Positions 11,034-20,439 of a stretch of 64,000 bases of DNA are shown in pieces. A program made the translations under genes and the position numbers. Source of the stretch: Chryseobacterium gleum. GTDB lineage: Bacteria > Bacteroidota > Bacteroidia > Flavobacteriales_D > Crocinitomicaceae. Where the stretch lies: contig CAMAXI010000003.1 in the NCBI GenBank assembly GCA_945862165.1, positions 168,437 through 232,436 of the forward strand, given 5' to 3'. The notes beneath the pieces were generated by a model. That model was not told where the DNA came from and ran no database searches. It saw nothing but the letters and a program-made list of their open reading frames with translations. Position 1 is the stretch's first letter; each line of letters starts with the position of its first letter.

Positions 11034-11247
11034 GTTACAAAAATAAGGAATTATTAAGTAAAATGAGCCAGTAACTACCATCTGAATCGGGTATAATCTG
11101 GGTAAAGTAAAAAATAAGTGAATGAAATCATTCGCTCTTGAGGATTGACTAGAAAAAAGATCAAACTAAACAAAATTTCAATTAATAGGAGAACAAAAAC
11201 GTAATAATTATCAAATTTGAACACACAAAATCGTAATTTTGAAAACA

Positions 11248-11832
11248 ATGAACAAACAACTTTACATCATCGCAGGTTGTAATGGAGCCGGTAAAACTAC
11301 AGCTTCATTTACGATACTTCCAGATATTTTGGAATGTAAAGAGTTTATCAATGCAGATGAAATTGCGAGAGGACTTTCTCCTTTTCAACCAGATAAAGTT
11401 GGGATTGAAGCGGGTAGAATCATGTTGCACCGTATTCAAGAATTGCTTATTCAAGGTAAAACTTTTGCGTTTGAAACCACCTTAGCTACTAAAAGTTATA
11501 AGAAAACTATTAAGCAGGCTCAATCTTTGGGTTATACCGTGACTTTGGTGTTTTTTTCGCTGGACTCCATTGAATTGGCAATTGATCGTGTAAAAACAAG
11601 AGTTTTGGAAGGTGGACATAACATTCCAGCCGATGTAATCGCGAGAAGGTATCAAAATGGACTTAAGAATCTGTTTGAGATATATTCGGAAATCGTAGAC
11701 AATTTAACTATCTTTAATAATTCTAATGGCGGACCTGAGTTAATAGCTGAAAAAGATTCAACTAATATTATTAGAATAAAAAATATTAATTTTTATAATT
11801 ATCTAAATTCAATTTGTCATGAAAAAAGATAA
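11248..11832 (+). CDS. zeta-toxin-like P-loop kinase
   Basis: 194 residues from the ATG at 11248 (a TTG three codons earlier is less likely). Walker A is GCNGAGKTT (residues 10-18), followed by FINADEIARGLSPF and the FAFETTLA motif, which match the UDP-GlcNAc-kinase/zeta toxin fold seen in chromosomal Bacteroidota versions. Whether this copy is toxic is not known. The gene overlaps the next small gene by 14 bp. TAATTTTG at 11234-11241 is a -7-like element only six bases before the ATG, so the mRNA could be leaderless. Confidence 0.8.
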   Translation: MNKQLYIIAGCNGAGKTTASFTILPDILECKEFINADEIARGLSPFQPDKVGIEAGRIMLHRIQELLIQGKTFAFETTLATKSYKKTIKQAQSLGYTVTLVFFSLDSIELAIDRVKTRVLEGGHNIPADVIARRYQNGLKNLFEIYSEIVDNLTIFNNSNGGPELIAEKDSTNIIRIKNINFYNYLNSICHEKR

Positions 11833-11980
11833 AACATCTAAAGAATATCCATCCGAAACAAACGATAAAATCATTGCGAGTATGGATTTAGTTTATGAAA
11901 AATTGGTGGAGTACAAACGAAAAATCAATAGCGAACTTGTGATTATGCAAGATGGTAAGATTGTACATGTGAAGCCTTAA
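11819..11980 (+). CDS. 53-residue protein overlapping the zeta-like kinase gene
   Basis: ATG at 11819, TAA at 11978-11980. The sequence starts MKKDKTSKEYPSETN, has a helical charged centre (SMDLVYEKLVEYKRK) and ends with a short beta-like tail (ELVIMQDGKIVHVKP). The start lies inside the last codons of the kinase in another frame, the classical arrangement of translationally coupled toxin-antitoxin partners. An antitoxin or accessory role is therefore an inference from position and size. It converges on dnaE with five bases between stops. Confidence 0.75.
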   Translation: MKKDKTSKEYPSETNDKIIASMDLVYEKLVEYKRKINSELVIMQDGKIVHVKP

Positions 11981-11985
11981 TTACC

Positions 11986-14900
11986 CTACCCCATCAATTC
12001 AAATTCCAAGTCAAATTCCTTCAAGCGTTTTACGAAATCGTTATTCGGATCAATTCGGATATTTTTGGAAGGTAAAGTAACCTCCAAGTTATCGAGCGGA
12101 TCAAAAATCACGAATTTCACTGCGCAGCGGCCTTCGTTTTCCAAGAATAAACGATTCAAATCTTGTATCATGATTTGATTTAGTTTCTTGTTGGAAATTT
12201 TTAGTTGAATGGTATTTGCTCTTTTCTCCTTTAAATCGTGTAATAATTCCATCGTTTGAATCACAAACTCAGGTTCTTTTCGGTGACGTGGAATTTCGAA
12301 TTTCCCTTTGATTGACACAAAAGTACCTGGAACAAAAAACGGCTTGAACTTTAAATAATTTTCTCTGAATAAAAATAATTTATACGAATCGGTATAGTCC
12401 TCAATCACCATTGTACCAAATGGTTCATTATTTTTAGTCATCCGATTCTCACATTCTGAAATTACCGCTGCCATCAAAACTTCCTTATTGATATTTTCCA
12501 CCGGATTATTCAACATCGAAACTTGTCCATTGCAAAACGACTCTATCTCCAAACGGAAATCGTCTAGTGGATGACCAGAAATAAAGATACCTACTACCTC
12601 TTTTTCTTTGCTCAATTTATACATGGAAGGCCATTCGTCCGCTTTTGGGATTTCAGGTTCAGGAATTTCTGCTCCGGAAGCTTCCCCGAATAAAGATGCT
12701 TGCGAAGAATTTGCATTTTCTTGAAAACTATTTCCAAAACGAATCGCATTTTCTAAGAACATTCTACCCGACCCATCTTCTTTGAAATATTGCGCACGGT
12801 GTACATTTTTAAACGAATCGAAACCACCAGCGTACGCCAAACTTTCAAATGCTTTTTTGGTACATACTCGTAAATTCACGCGTTTTGCAAATTCAAAAAT
12901 CGAAGTATAGGCACCATTTTCACCACGTTCTTTTATCACCGCTTCCACTGGCGCAGTTCCCATCCCTTTAATTGCACCTAAACCAAAACGAATCGCCCCT
13001 TCTTTGTTTACCGTAAATAAATAAGAAGACTCATTCACATCCGGCCCGAGAACAGGAACACCCATACGCTTACATTCCTCCATGAAAAATGTCACTGATT
13101 TGATGTCATTCATGTTGTTCGAAAGTACCGATGCCATGTATTCCTCTGGGTAATTCGCTTTTAGATAAGCAGTTTGGTAAGCAATCCACGCATAACACGT
13201 TGAGTGCGATTTATTGAAAGCATACGAAGCAAACGCCTCCCAGTCCTTCCAAATTTTCTCTAAAGCAACCGTATCATGCCCGCGTTCATTCCCTTGTTGA
13301 ATAAACTGCGGACGCATTTTGTCGAGTAAGTAAATTTGTTTCTTACCCATCGCTTTACGTAGCGTATCTGCTTCCCCTTTAGAGAAACCTGCTAATTTTT
13401 GCGAGAGTAACATTACTTGCTCTTGGTATACAGTAATACCGTATGTTTCTTTCAAGTATTCCTCACATGCATCTACGTCATACACAATCGGTTCCTCCCC
13501 ATGTTTACGCTTAATAAACGAAGGAATGTACTCAATTGGACCCGGACGGTACAAGGCATTCATGGCAATCAAATCGGCAAATACAGTCGGTTTTAACTCC
13601 TTCATGTATTTTTGCATTCCAGCAGACTCGTATTGGAAGATACCAACCGTTTCTCCTCGTTGGAACAACTCATAGGTCGCGGTATCATCCACCGGGAATT
13701 CATCTGGAACCAAATCAATTCCATGACGTTCTTTTACATTTTTTACCGCATATTTAATTAGGGTTAAGGTTTTTAACCCCAAGAAGTCCATTTTCAATAA
13801 TCCAGCCTCTTCAGCTACTGAGTTATCAAACTGGGTACACCACATATTCGAGTCTTTCGCAGTTGCAACAGGGACAAATTGTGTAATATCGGATGGTGTA
13901 ATAATTACCCCACATGCATGTATCCCCGTATTTCGCACAGAACCTTCCAATTGTTTCGCCTGCTGAATTACTTTGGCAGACAAATCTGTTCCTTGCGACA
14001 AACGTTTTAATTCATTCGCCGCTTGAATGTCTTCCGTTTTATTTTTTAGTTTGGATGCTAATTCTGCATCATCTAGGGAAAATAATTTCTTAAGTGAAAT
14101 ATCTGGTACCAACTTCGCCAGTCGATCCGCTTCAAACAATGGTAAATCCAATACACGTGCCGTATCACGCAGCGAAGATTTTGCTGCCATTGTACCATAA
14201 GTAATGATTTGCGCTACTTGGTTTGAACCATATTTTTCAATTACCCAATCAATTACACGGCCGCGACCTTCATCATCAAAATCGATATCAATATCCGGCA
14301 TGGAGATACGATCCGGATTCAAGAAACGCTCGAAAAGTAGATCATACTTGATTGGATCCACATTCGTAATTCCAGTACAATACGCAACTGCAGATCCAGC
14401 AGCAGAACCACGTCCTGGTCCCACAGAAACACCCATATCACGCGCCGCTTGACAAAAATCTTGTACAATCAAGAAATAACCAGGATAACCAGTACGTTCT
14501 ACCGTTGCTAATTCAAAGTCGATACGATCGCGAATTTCATCCGTAATCACCGGATAACGTTTTTCGGCACCCTTGTAAGTCAAGTGACGCAAGAACGCAT
14601 TTTCTCCGCGTTTTCCACCATCAATCGCGTCTTGTGGGTCTTGAAATTCGTCCGGAATATCAAACGCAGGCAATAATACATCCCTTGCTAAGCCAAATGG
14701 TTCAATTTTCGCAACTATTTCACCAACCGTTACAATTGCTTCCGGTAAGTCGGCAAACAATTCTTTCATTTCATCCGCAGACTTGAAATAATATTCTTGA
14801 TTTTCCAAGCCATATCTAAACCCACGACCGCGCCCCACAGGTGTTGAAACCAATTCGTTATCTTTTACACACAATAAAATATCGTGCGAAACAGCATCTG

Positions 14901-16353
14901 CTTTATTTAAATAGAAGGTATTGTTAGTAGCAACTAATTTAACCTGGTGTTTCTCCGCGAATTTAATGAGGGTTTGATTGACACGCTCCTCATTCTCTTG
15001 TCCATGACGCATTACTTCTAAATAGAAATCTTCGCCAAATAAATCCTTCCACCAAAGCAATGCTTCTTCCGCTTGTTTTTCCCCAAGATTCAAAATCATG
15101 TTAGGAACTTCACCGTAAAGGTTACCAGACAATACAATAATATCTTCGTGATATTGTTTAATTAATTGTTTATCGATTCGTGGTATATAATACATACCTT
15201 CCGTAAAAGCAATCGATGAAAGTTTAATTAAATTTTGATACCCTACTTTATTTTTTGCTAATAAAACAATTTGATAACCATTATCTTTCTGTGTCTTATC
15301 TAAATGATTACTACAAACATTAAATGTACATCCAATTATGGGTACAATTTCTTTCTTGGAGAATTCAAGACCAGCTTCCTCCGCCTCTTTTCGTTCTTCT
15401 CGCACCTTTTTGTTATGCCCACTAATTGCTTTTTCAAAATGAAAAGCAGCCATCATATTACCTATGTCCGTTAGTGCAACCGCATCCATTCCAAGTTCTA
15501 TTGTTTTTTGGACAAGACCTTGAATAGAAATTGTAGATTGAAGAATCGAATATTGGGAATGATTGTGCAAATGAACAAATGGAACATCATTTAGATGACT
15601 AATATCTTTTTTTGAGGAAGTTCCGATTATTTGATCCGCACCTTTCGTTTCCGCTTTTAGAGCAGCACTCGCTTCTTTTAGATTTATATGTTCTAATCCT
15701 ATTGGCTGAATAAGTGTAGGATTATGTTCTCTGAATCGATTAAAGTATGTGATTTCTTGCTTTAATTCATCAACAGTAAATACCTCTCTACGAATTAATT
15801 CAAAGAAACTACGGGTTGTCGCTTCCACATCGGCTGTTGCGTTGTGCGCTTCCGCAAATGGTTCGTTAAATAACTCTTTATGTAACTCAGATAAAGTTGG
15901 TAGTTTAAATCTACCTCCGCGTCCTCCAGGTAATTTACACATGGTTGCCGTAACTTCCGTACATGTATCTAAAACAGGTAAATCTTGCCATTCATTTCCT
16001 AATCCTAAACGATGGAATTCACAACCTATAATATTTTTATCGAAACCAACATTTTGTCCAACAATGAATTTAGATTTTGTTATAGCCTCTTGAAATTCGG
16101 CCATTGCTCGCTCAAGGGTCACCCCTTCATGCAATGCATACTCCGTAGAGATACCATGTATTTTTTCAGCATCGTACGGAATATCGAAACCAATAGGTTG
16201 AATGATATAATCTTTTGCTTCGATTAACTCTCCTAAATCATCATGCAACTGCCATGCAATTTGAATTGCGCGAGGCCAATTATCAGTATCGGTAAATGGT
16301 TTTTTCCAGTCTTTAGGTAGACCTGTTGTTTCGGTATCGAATATTAAATACAT
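11986..16353 (-). CDS. dnaE: DNA polymerase III alpha subunit with N-terminal proofreading exonuclease domain
   Basis: 1455 residues, longer than the ~1160 of E. coli DnaE because of an N-terminal DEDDh exonuclease domain (residues ~1-195). Its likely catalytic residues are D6 and E8 in FDTETTG, D105 in GFDKN, H170 and D175 in HNATADVEAT. Next come a PHP domain (from ~258, FVHLHNHSQYS) and the C-family polymerase core with the catalytic PDIDIDFDD near residues 683-691. The tail carries the OB-fold and C-terminal domain. The fused exonuclease resembles DnaQ, so this subunit may proofread without a separate epsilon. The start is fixed by the exonuclease motif six residues in. Confidence 0.96.
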   Translation of the reverse strand: MYLIFDTETTGLPKDWKKPFTDTDNWPRAIQIAWQLHDDLGELIEAKDYIIQPIGFDIPYDAEKIHGISTEYALHEGVTLERAMAEFQEAITKSKFIVGQNVGFDKNIIGCEFHRLGLGNEWQDLPVLDTCTEVTATMCKLPGGRGGRFKLPTLSELHKELFNEPFAEAHNATADVEATTRSFFELIRREVFTVDELKQEITYFNRFREHNPTLIQPIGLEHINLKEASAALKAETKGADQIIGTSSKKDISHLNDVPFVHLHNHSQYSILQSTISIQGLVQKTIELGMDAVALTDIGNMMAAFHFEKAISGHNKKVREERKEAEEAGLEFSKKEIVPIIGCTFNVCSNHLDKTQKDNGYQIVLLAKNKVGYQNLIKLSSIAFTEGMYYIPRIDKQLIKQYHEDIIVLSGNLYGEVPNMILNLGEKQAEEALLWWKDLFGEDFYLEVMRHGQENEERVNQTLIKFAEKHQVKLVATNNTFYLNKADAVSHDILLCVKDNELVSTPVGRGRGFRYGLENQEYYFKSADEMKELFADLPEAIVTVGEIVAKIEPFGLARDVLLPAFDIPDEFQDPQDAIDGGKRGENAFLRHLTYKGAEKRYPVITDEIRDRIDFELATVERTGYPGYFLIVQDFCQAARDMGVSVGPGRGSAAGSAVAYCTGITNVDPIKYDLLFERFLNPDRISMPDIDIDFDDEGRGRVIDWVIEKYGSNQVAQIITYGTMAAKSSLRDTARVLDLPLFEADRLAKLVPDISLKKLFSLDDAELASKLKNKTEDIQAANELKRLSQGTDLSAKVIQQAKQLEGSVRNTGIHACGVIITPSDITQFVPVATAKDSNMWCTQFDNSVAEEAGLLKMDFLGLKTLTLIKYAVKNVKERHGIDLVPDEFPVDDTATYELFQRGETVGIFQYESAGMQKYMKELKPTVFADLIAMNALYRPGPIEYIPSFIKRKHGEEPIVYDVDACEEYLKETYGITVYQEQVMLLSQKLAGFSKGEADTLRKAMGKKQIYLLDKMRPQFIQQGNERGHDTVALEKIWKDWEAFASYAFNKSHSTCYAWIAYQTAYLKANYPEEYMASVLSNNMNDIKSVTFFMEECKRMGVPVLGPDVNESSYLFTVNKEGAIRFGLGAIKGMGTAPVEAVIKERGENGAYTSIFEFAKRVNLRVCTKKAFESLAYAGGFDSFKNVHRAQYFKEDGSGRMFLENAIRFGNSFQENANSSQASLFGEASGAEIPEPEIPKADEWPSMYKLSKEKEVVGIFISGHPLDDFRLEIESFCNGQVSMLNNPVENINKEVLMAAVISECENRMTKNNEPFGTMVIEDYTDSYKLFLFRENYLKFKPFFVPGTFVSIKGKFEIPRHRKEPEFVIQTMELLHDLKEKRANTIQLKISNKKLNQIMIQDLNRLFLENEGRCAVKFVIFDPLDNLEVTLPSKNIRIDPNNDFVKRLKEFDLEFELMG

Positions 16354-16778
16354 GATGTCTTCTGTAAATTGCTTTTTTCGTTTTATAAACTCCTTTTAAT
16401 TCCCTGCACTACCGTTTGGTCTTCGAAAGCAAAGCTTTCTCTCCTCATTTACTAAAGTAAACTCCGGATTTAATTTTTGGTTTGCCTCAAAAAATCTAAT
16501 TTCTAGAAGCCACTATAAACTTTAATTTGACTATCAAATTTACAAAATCAGGATTGATTTTCGAATACGATTTTACAGGAATAAAAAGATGTTACAAACA
16601 TAAAGTATAACTTGATATAAATTATTATAAATAATTATTATTTAATAATATATTTCTATTTAACTAAATAAATAATTTAGCATTTTATATTTGATAATTA
16701 TCAAAAGAAATGAAGAAATATTGCAATTTAAATTGTACATTTAGGTTCATAATATATTCCCACACAAATAAAATTCCA
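16354..16778. other. 425-bp intergenic region with repeat copy and AT-rich promoter zone
   Basis: Between the divergent dnaE and pirin genes. It holds one copy of the three-copy interspersed repeat (16441-16507) and a very AT-rich stretch at 16600-16710 rich in TTAATAAT-like inverted runs, probably promoter DNA for the pirin gene. No convincing ORF is seen. Confidence 0.6.
16441..16507 (+). repeat. CTCCTCATTTAC interspersed repeat, copy 1
   Basis: Contains CTCCTCATTTACT, AGTAAACTCCGGATTTAA and GGTTTGCCTCAAAAAATCTA. The small stem TTTACT/AGTAAA is at 16448-16461. Two further copies lie at 32690-32784 and 39051-39156. Confidence 0.8.
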
Positions 16779-17492
16779 ATGAAAACAATCTTTCACAAAT
16801 CGGACACACGTGGCATTGCGGATCACGGCTGGTTGTTAGCGAAACATTCTTTTAGTTTTGCTGGTTATCACAATCGAAATAGAATGCATTTTGGAGCATT
16901 GCGCGTATTAAATGATGATGAAGTGTCAGAAGGCATTGGTTTCCCTGAGCATCCGCATGACAATATGGAAATCATTACTATTCCATTAGAAGGAGAAGTC
17001 GCACATAAAGACAGTATGGGAAATTCGGCAACAATTTCTGCTGGACAAATACAAATTATGAGTGCAGGAACGGGAATTTACCATAGTGAGTACAACCCTA
17101 GTTCTATTAATAAAACGAAATTATTACAAATCTGGGTTTTCCCAAATAAACAAAATGTCACACCTCGCTATCAGGAAATTGATGTAAAAGCAACACAAAT
17201 ACCCAACGAATGGAATCAAATCGTCTCCCCAAATCCAAATGATGCAGGTGGATGGATACATCAAGATGCTTGGTTTTCGCTTGGAGAAATGGAAGCTAAT
17301 TCATCCAAAACATATACTTTGCAAGGGGAAAATACTGGAATTTACATTTTTGTTATTGAAGGTAAATTAATTGTGGATGGGCAAACCTTATCGCGCAGAG
17401 ACGGAATGGGCGTGTTAGAAACAAAAGAAGTACCAATTTCTTTTGTTGAACACAGTAAAGTTTTAATCATGGAAGTTCCATTAGAATTTTAG
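16779..17492 (+). CDS. pirin family protein (cupin, quercetinase-like)
   Basis: 237 residues from the ATG at 16779 (MKTIFHKSDTRG); the in-frame ATG at 16710 is rejected since pirins start as here. The family metal-site histidines are visible in FPEHPHDNMEI and in YHSEYNP. The motif FSFAGYHNRNRMHFGALRV is diagnostic of the YhhW/pirin group. Members are bicupins binding a metal; some oxidise quercetin, others regulate. The substrate here is unknown. A monocistronic transcript is likely. Confidence 0.92.
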   Translation: MKTIFHKSDTRGIADHGWLLAKHSFSFAGYHNRNRMHFGALRVLNDDEVSEGIGFPEHPHDNMEIITIPLEGEVAHKDSMGNSATISAGQIQIMSAGTGIYHSEYNPSSINKTKLLQIWVFPNKQNVTPRYQEIDVKATQIPNEWNQIVSPNPNDAGGWIHQDAWFSLGEMEANSSKTYTLQGENTGIYIFVIEGKLIVDGQTLSRRDGMGVLETKEVPISFVEHSKVLIMEVPLEF

Positions 17493-17622
17493 CCTGTTTC
17501 CAAACAACCTATTAACAATCAAAATAATACTATTTAGACAAATTACAAACTATTGTTTTATTACCAACCAAGACTACTTTAGTGTTTTATTGTCGTTATA
17601 CTTGCGTATAAAATTATTTATT

Positions 17623-18093
17623 ATGAAAACCCCTATTTTAATTTTCGCACTTTTAAGCTTTTTATTTATTTCTTGTGAACGCGAAGGTTCTGGAAATTGT
17701 ACAGAAACCAATATTAGCACTGCGAACAGATCTAGTCATAATCGTGGAGAAGACTGCACAAAATGTCACTCATCAGGCAACGATGGAAATGGATGTTTTT
17801 CTATTTGCGGATCTGCTTTTAAAAGCGATAAAACTACACCAATACAAAATGCAGTTATGGTTTTATTCTCTAAAGACGAAAATGGAAACATTACAGATGC
17901 TAGCAAATCTATTCCAATTGACAAAAGCGGAAACTTTTACACAACCGAAACCATTTCTTTCGCGGGGAAATATCCGGCAATCATATCCAATGGAGACACT
18001 TCGATTATGGGAGGCGCACTAACAAGCAGTGCATCCTGTAATACATGTCATGCTAATAATGGATCGCAGGAAGCGATTTATTCGCAGTATTAG
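17623..18093 (+). CDS. lipoprotein with two CxxCH haem-type motifs
   Basis: 156 residues from the ATG at 17623, where a signal peptide ending in the lipobox LFISC starts; the upstream TTG at 17590 is rejected. Two CxxCH motifs are present, CTKCH near residue 45 and CNTCH near residue 140, with extra cysteines between them. Covalent haem binding at two sites is therefore plausible, but the intervening part looks like a beta-sandwich (AVMVLFSKDENGN) rather than a cytochrome fold. No family is recognised. Confidence 0.78.
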   Translation: MKTPILIFALLSFLFISCEREGSGNCTETNISTANRSSHNRGEDCTKCHSSGNDGNGCFSICGSAFKSDKTTPIQNAVMVLFSKDENGNITDASKSIPIDKSGNFYTTETISFAGKYPAIISNGDTSIMGGALTSSASCNTCHANNGSQEAIYSQY

Positions 18094-18122
18094 ATTTTGT
18101 CTTTTAGGGAGGGTTTAGTGTT

Positions 18123-18213
18123 GGGTGAATCTCGATTCACCCGAACCATTATACACCCTAACCATGATACACTAGAATCACGACTCAATATTTGCGGGTT
18201 AATCGCGATTAAC
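18123..18213. repeat. palindrome pair between convergent genes
   Basis: GGGTGAATC-TC-GATTCACCC (18123-18142) is a perfect 9-bp stem with a 2-base loop. GTTAATCGCGATTAAC (18198-18213) is a perfect 16-bp palindrome. A degenerate third element (GAATCACGACTC) lies between them. The genes on either side converge, so bidirectional termination is possible, although T tracts are absent. Confidence 0.7.
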
Positions 18214-18215
18214 AC

Positions 18216-19112
18216 TTAGGATTGTAAAACCCCTTCTTTTAGCGAACAAGGAGATACCACAATTTTTTGTATTCCAAGCTGCTGAATCACCCAACGAGTT
18301 TTAATCGCGGCAATTGGAGCCATTTTTCGTCGTATAGGAATGATATGCGGGTTTAAATCACGCTGAGACTGGCTTGACATAATAATCCAATCTAAGGTGC
18401 GCACAAAGTCATTTATCGGCAATTCTTCTGTTTCTGTAAAACTTGGAAGTGGTTGTTTGTTTATCATTTCATAAAACGTTTCAAAACAACCAGATGCACC
18501 AATTAAAGTTTCACAGGATTTTCCTTTCATAAATTCACCCGCACGAGAAGAAATCCATTCTTCCACTTTGAAACATTCTTCTGGCGTTAATGGATCACTT
18601 AATTCTAATTCTTGAAAAATACGAGAAACACCAATATTTAAGGAAACCAAAGCATCTACTCCATAAGGTCCGGCAAAAATAAACTCCGTACTTCCACCAC
18701 CAACATCCATCACCATGGATTGTTCCGTGAACTCATGCGTCCATTTAACTCCTTCGTAGATATAATTTGCTTCTTGCTCACCTGAAATTATTTCGACTTT
18801 TACACCAGTTTCTTTTTCAATCAACTGTACGAAATCACGTCCATTGATCGCATCTCGAATTGCAGAAGTCCCAAAAGCACGAATCTCGTCCACTTCATGA
18901 CGATCACACATGCTTGCAAAATGTGTCATTGTCTTCACTGCACGTAGGATAGCGTCCGAAACGATTACACCATCATTTAATCCACCCATACCGAGTGCTA
19001 CACCATCTTTTTCTGCATGAATTACTTCTATTTCCACTTTAGAAACATCCGCAATTAACAAATTGAATGTATTAGTACCTAAATCAATTACTGCAATACG
19101 TTTACTATCCAT
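18216..19112 (-). CDS. Ppx/GppA-type phosphatase
   Basis: 298 residues. It has the actin-like ATPase phosphate-binding motif IAVIDLGTNTFNLLI at the N-terminus and VMDVGGGSTEFIFA near residue 140. The length corresponds to the short, two-domain form that lacks the C-terminal HD-like domain of E. coli Ppx. Members hydrolyse polyphosphate or pppGpp. The start overlaps the end of the upstream permease gene by 8 bp, so it is translated from the same mRNA as the NatA/NatB-like transporter. Confidence 0.9.
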   Translation of the reverse strand: MDSKRIAVIDLGTNTFNLLIADVSKVEIEVIHAEKDGVALGMGGLNDGVIVSDAILRAVKTMTHFASMCDRHEVDEIRAFGTSAIRDAINGRDFVQLIEKETGVKVEIISGEQEANYIYEGVKWTHEFTEQSMVMDVGGGSTEFIFAGPYGVDALVSLNIGVSRIFQELELSDPLTPEECFKVEEWISSRAGEFMKGKSCETLIGASGCFETFYEMINKQPLPSFTETEELPINDFVRTLDWIIMSSQSQRDLNPHIIPIRRKMAPIAAIKTRWVIQQLGIQKIVVSPCSLKEGVLQS

Positions 19113-20439
19113 TTTTTAACCAAGTGACAAATTGTGTAAGTCTTAGACGATGACCAAATTGAAGAATTCCATTTTGATATAATCGCCCTGCTATTCTCAA
19201 TGTAGCAAATGAACTCAGCGCTAAGATAGCAAAAGAAACATAAATCTGATATCCTTCCCCTAAAGAATAACCTTGCGCTAACTTAACCATACAAACCATT
19301 GGCGAGGTAAAAGGAACAAAAGACAAAATATAAGTCAAATCACTTAAGGGGTTTTGCACCGCATAATACCCTGCCCATAAAGCTATTATTAGCAATGCCA
19401 TAATTGGCAATACAAATTGCTGTCCATCATTTTCAGAACCAGAAGTAGCTCCTAATGCAGCAAAAAAAGTTCCATAAAAAATATAGCCTCCAATAAAAAA
19501 CAATAAGAAAAAAACTAACATATCTCCAAACTGAATACGGGAATAAATTAATTCGACAAAATCATTATATGCCTTGGAACGAAACAAACTATCCTCCATA
19601 CCTGTCGCTGTTTTACTCGAAACTTCTGACAAATTCCAATTCGAAATATGTAACATATCCGGAAATAACGTTTCTCTTAAAATAAATAATCCTATCCAAA
19701 TTAACAATGTCCAGATTACAAACTGAAGAATTGCAGCAATACCAATTCCTGCAATTTTCCCGAACATCAATTGTCTAGGCTTTACAGATGCCAACAATAC
19801 TTCTACGATACGATTAGATTTTTCACTAGAAACACTTCTTAAAATTGTCATTCCAAACAACAAAATAAAAAGTAAAATCACTCCACCGAAGAAAAAACCA
19901 ACCCAACTAGACAAACTATACGACTCATTTTTAGGATCATATAAATTTCTAAACGCAATACTTACTGGCTGTTTTATTCCTCTAAATTCTTGTACAGACA
20001 TCTTTGTAAATCGTCCGACCATCACTTCTTCTAACCTACGTTCCAAATGAAATTGGATACTCGTAGCAAATAAAAAACTTGGTTTCTCTTTATAAAATAA
20101 AAAAGCAGCCTTGTTACTTACAATTTTTTCGTTTAACTCTAAAAGTGCATCGTATTTTTGAAAACGCTTACTTCCTTCAAAATCTTTCAGTTGAATATAA
20201 TTATTTGCAAAATCATAGCTTATACTTCCAGTTGTATTTGCTAATATTTTATTCTCCATGATTCCAGCCGGATCCACAATCAATACATTCCAATGTGGCT
20301 TATTGTTTTCTCCTATAGAAAACAAAACATACACCAACAACATAACCAATAGCGGTCCTGCAATTGCCATACCAATAAAAGAACGTGTTTTAATTCGTTC
20401 TTTTAGTTCACGTTGCGCTATTAACCAACTTACATTCAT
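19105..20439 (-). CDS. ABC-2 type transporter permease, NatB-like
   Basis: 444 residues with one N-terminal membrane helix, a large extracytoplasmic domain (~residues 45-175) and a C-terminal group of five to six helices (VGFFFGGVILLFILLFGM, and so on). The family motif SSEKSNRIVEVLLASVKPRQLM lies before the second cluster. It overlaps the ATPase gene by 4 bp, which is the usual coupling of NatAB-like exporters. NatAB exports sodium in Bacillus; the substrate here is not known. Confidence 0.9.
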   Translation of the reverse strand: MNVSWLIAQRELKERIKTRSFIGMAIAGPLLVMLLVYVLFSIGENNKPHWNVLIVDPAGIMENKILANTTGSISYDFANNYIQLKDFEGSKRFQKYDALLELNEKIVSNKAAFLFYKEKPSFLFATSIQFHLERRLEEVMVGRFTKMSVQEFRGIKQPVSIAFRNLYDPKNESYSLSSWVGFFFGGVILLFILLFGMTILRSVSSEKSNRIVEVLLASVKPRQLMFGKIAGIGIAAILQFVIWTLLIWIGLFILRETLFPDMLHISNWNLSEVSSKTATGMEDSLFRSKAYNDFVELIYSRIQFGDMLVFFLLFFIGGYIFYGTFFAALGATSGSENDGQQFVLPIMALLIIALWAGYYAVQNPLSDLTYILSFVPFTSPMVCMVKLAQGYSLGEGYQIYVSFAILALSSFATLRIAGRLYQNGILQFGHRLRLTQFVTWLKNG

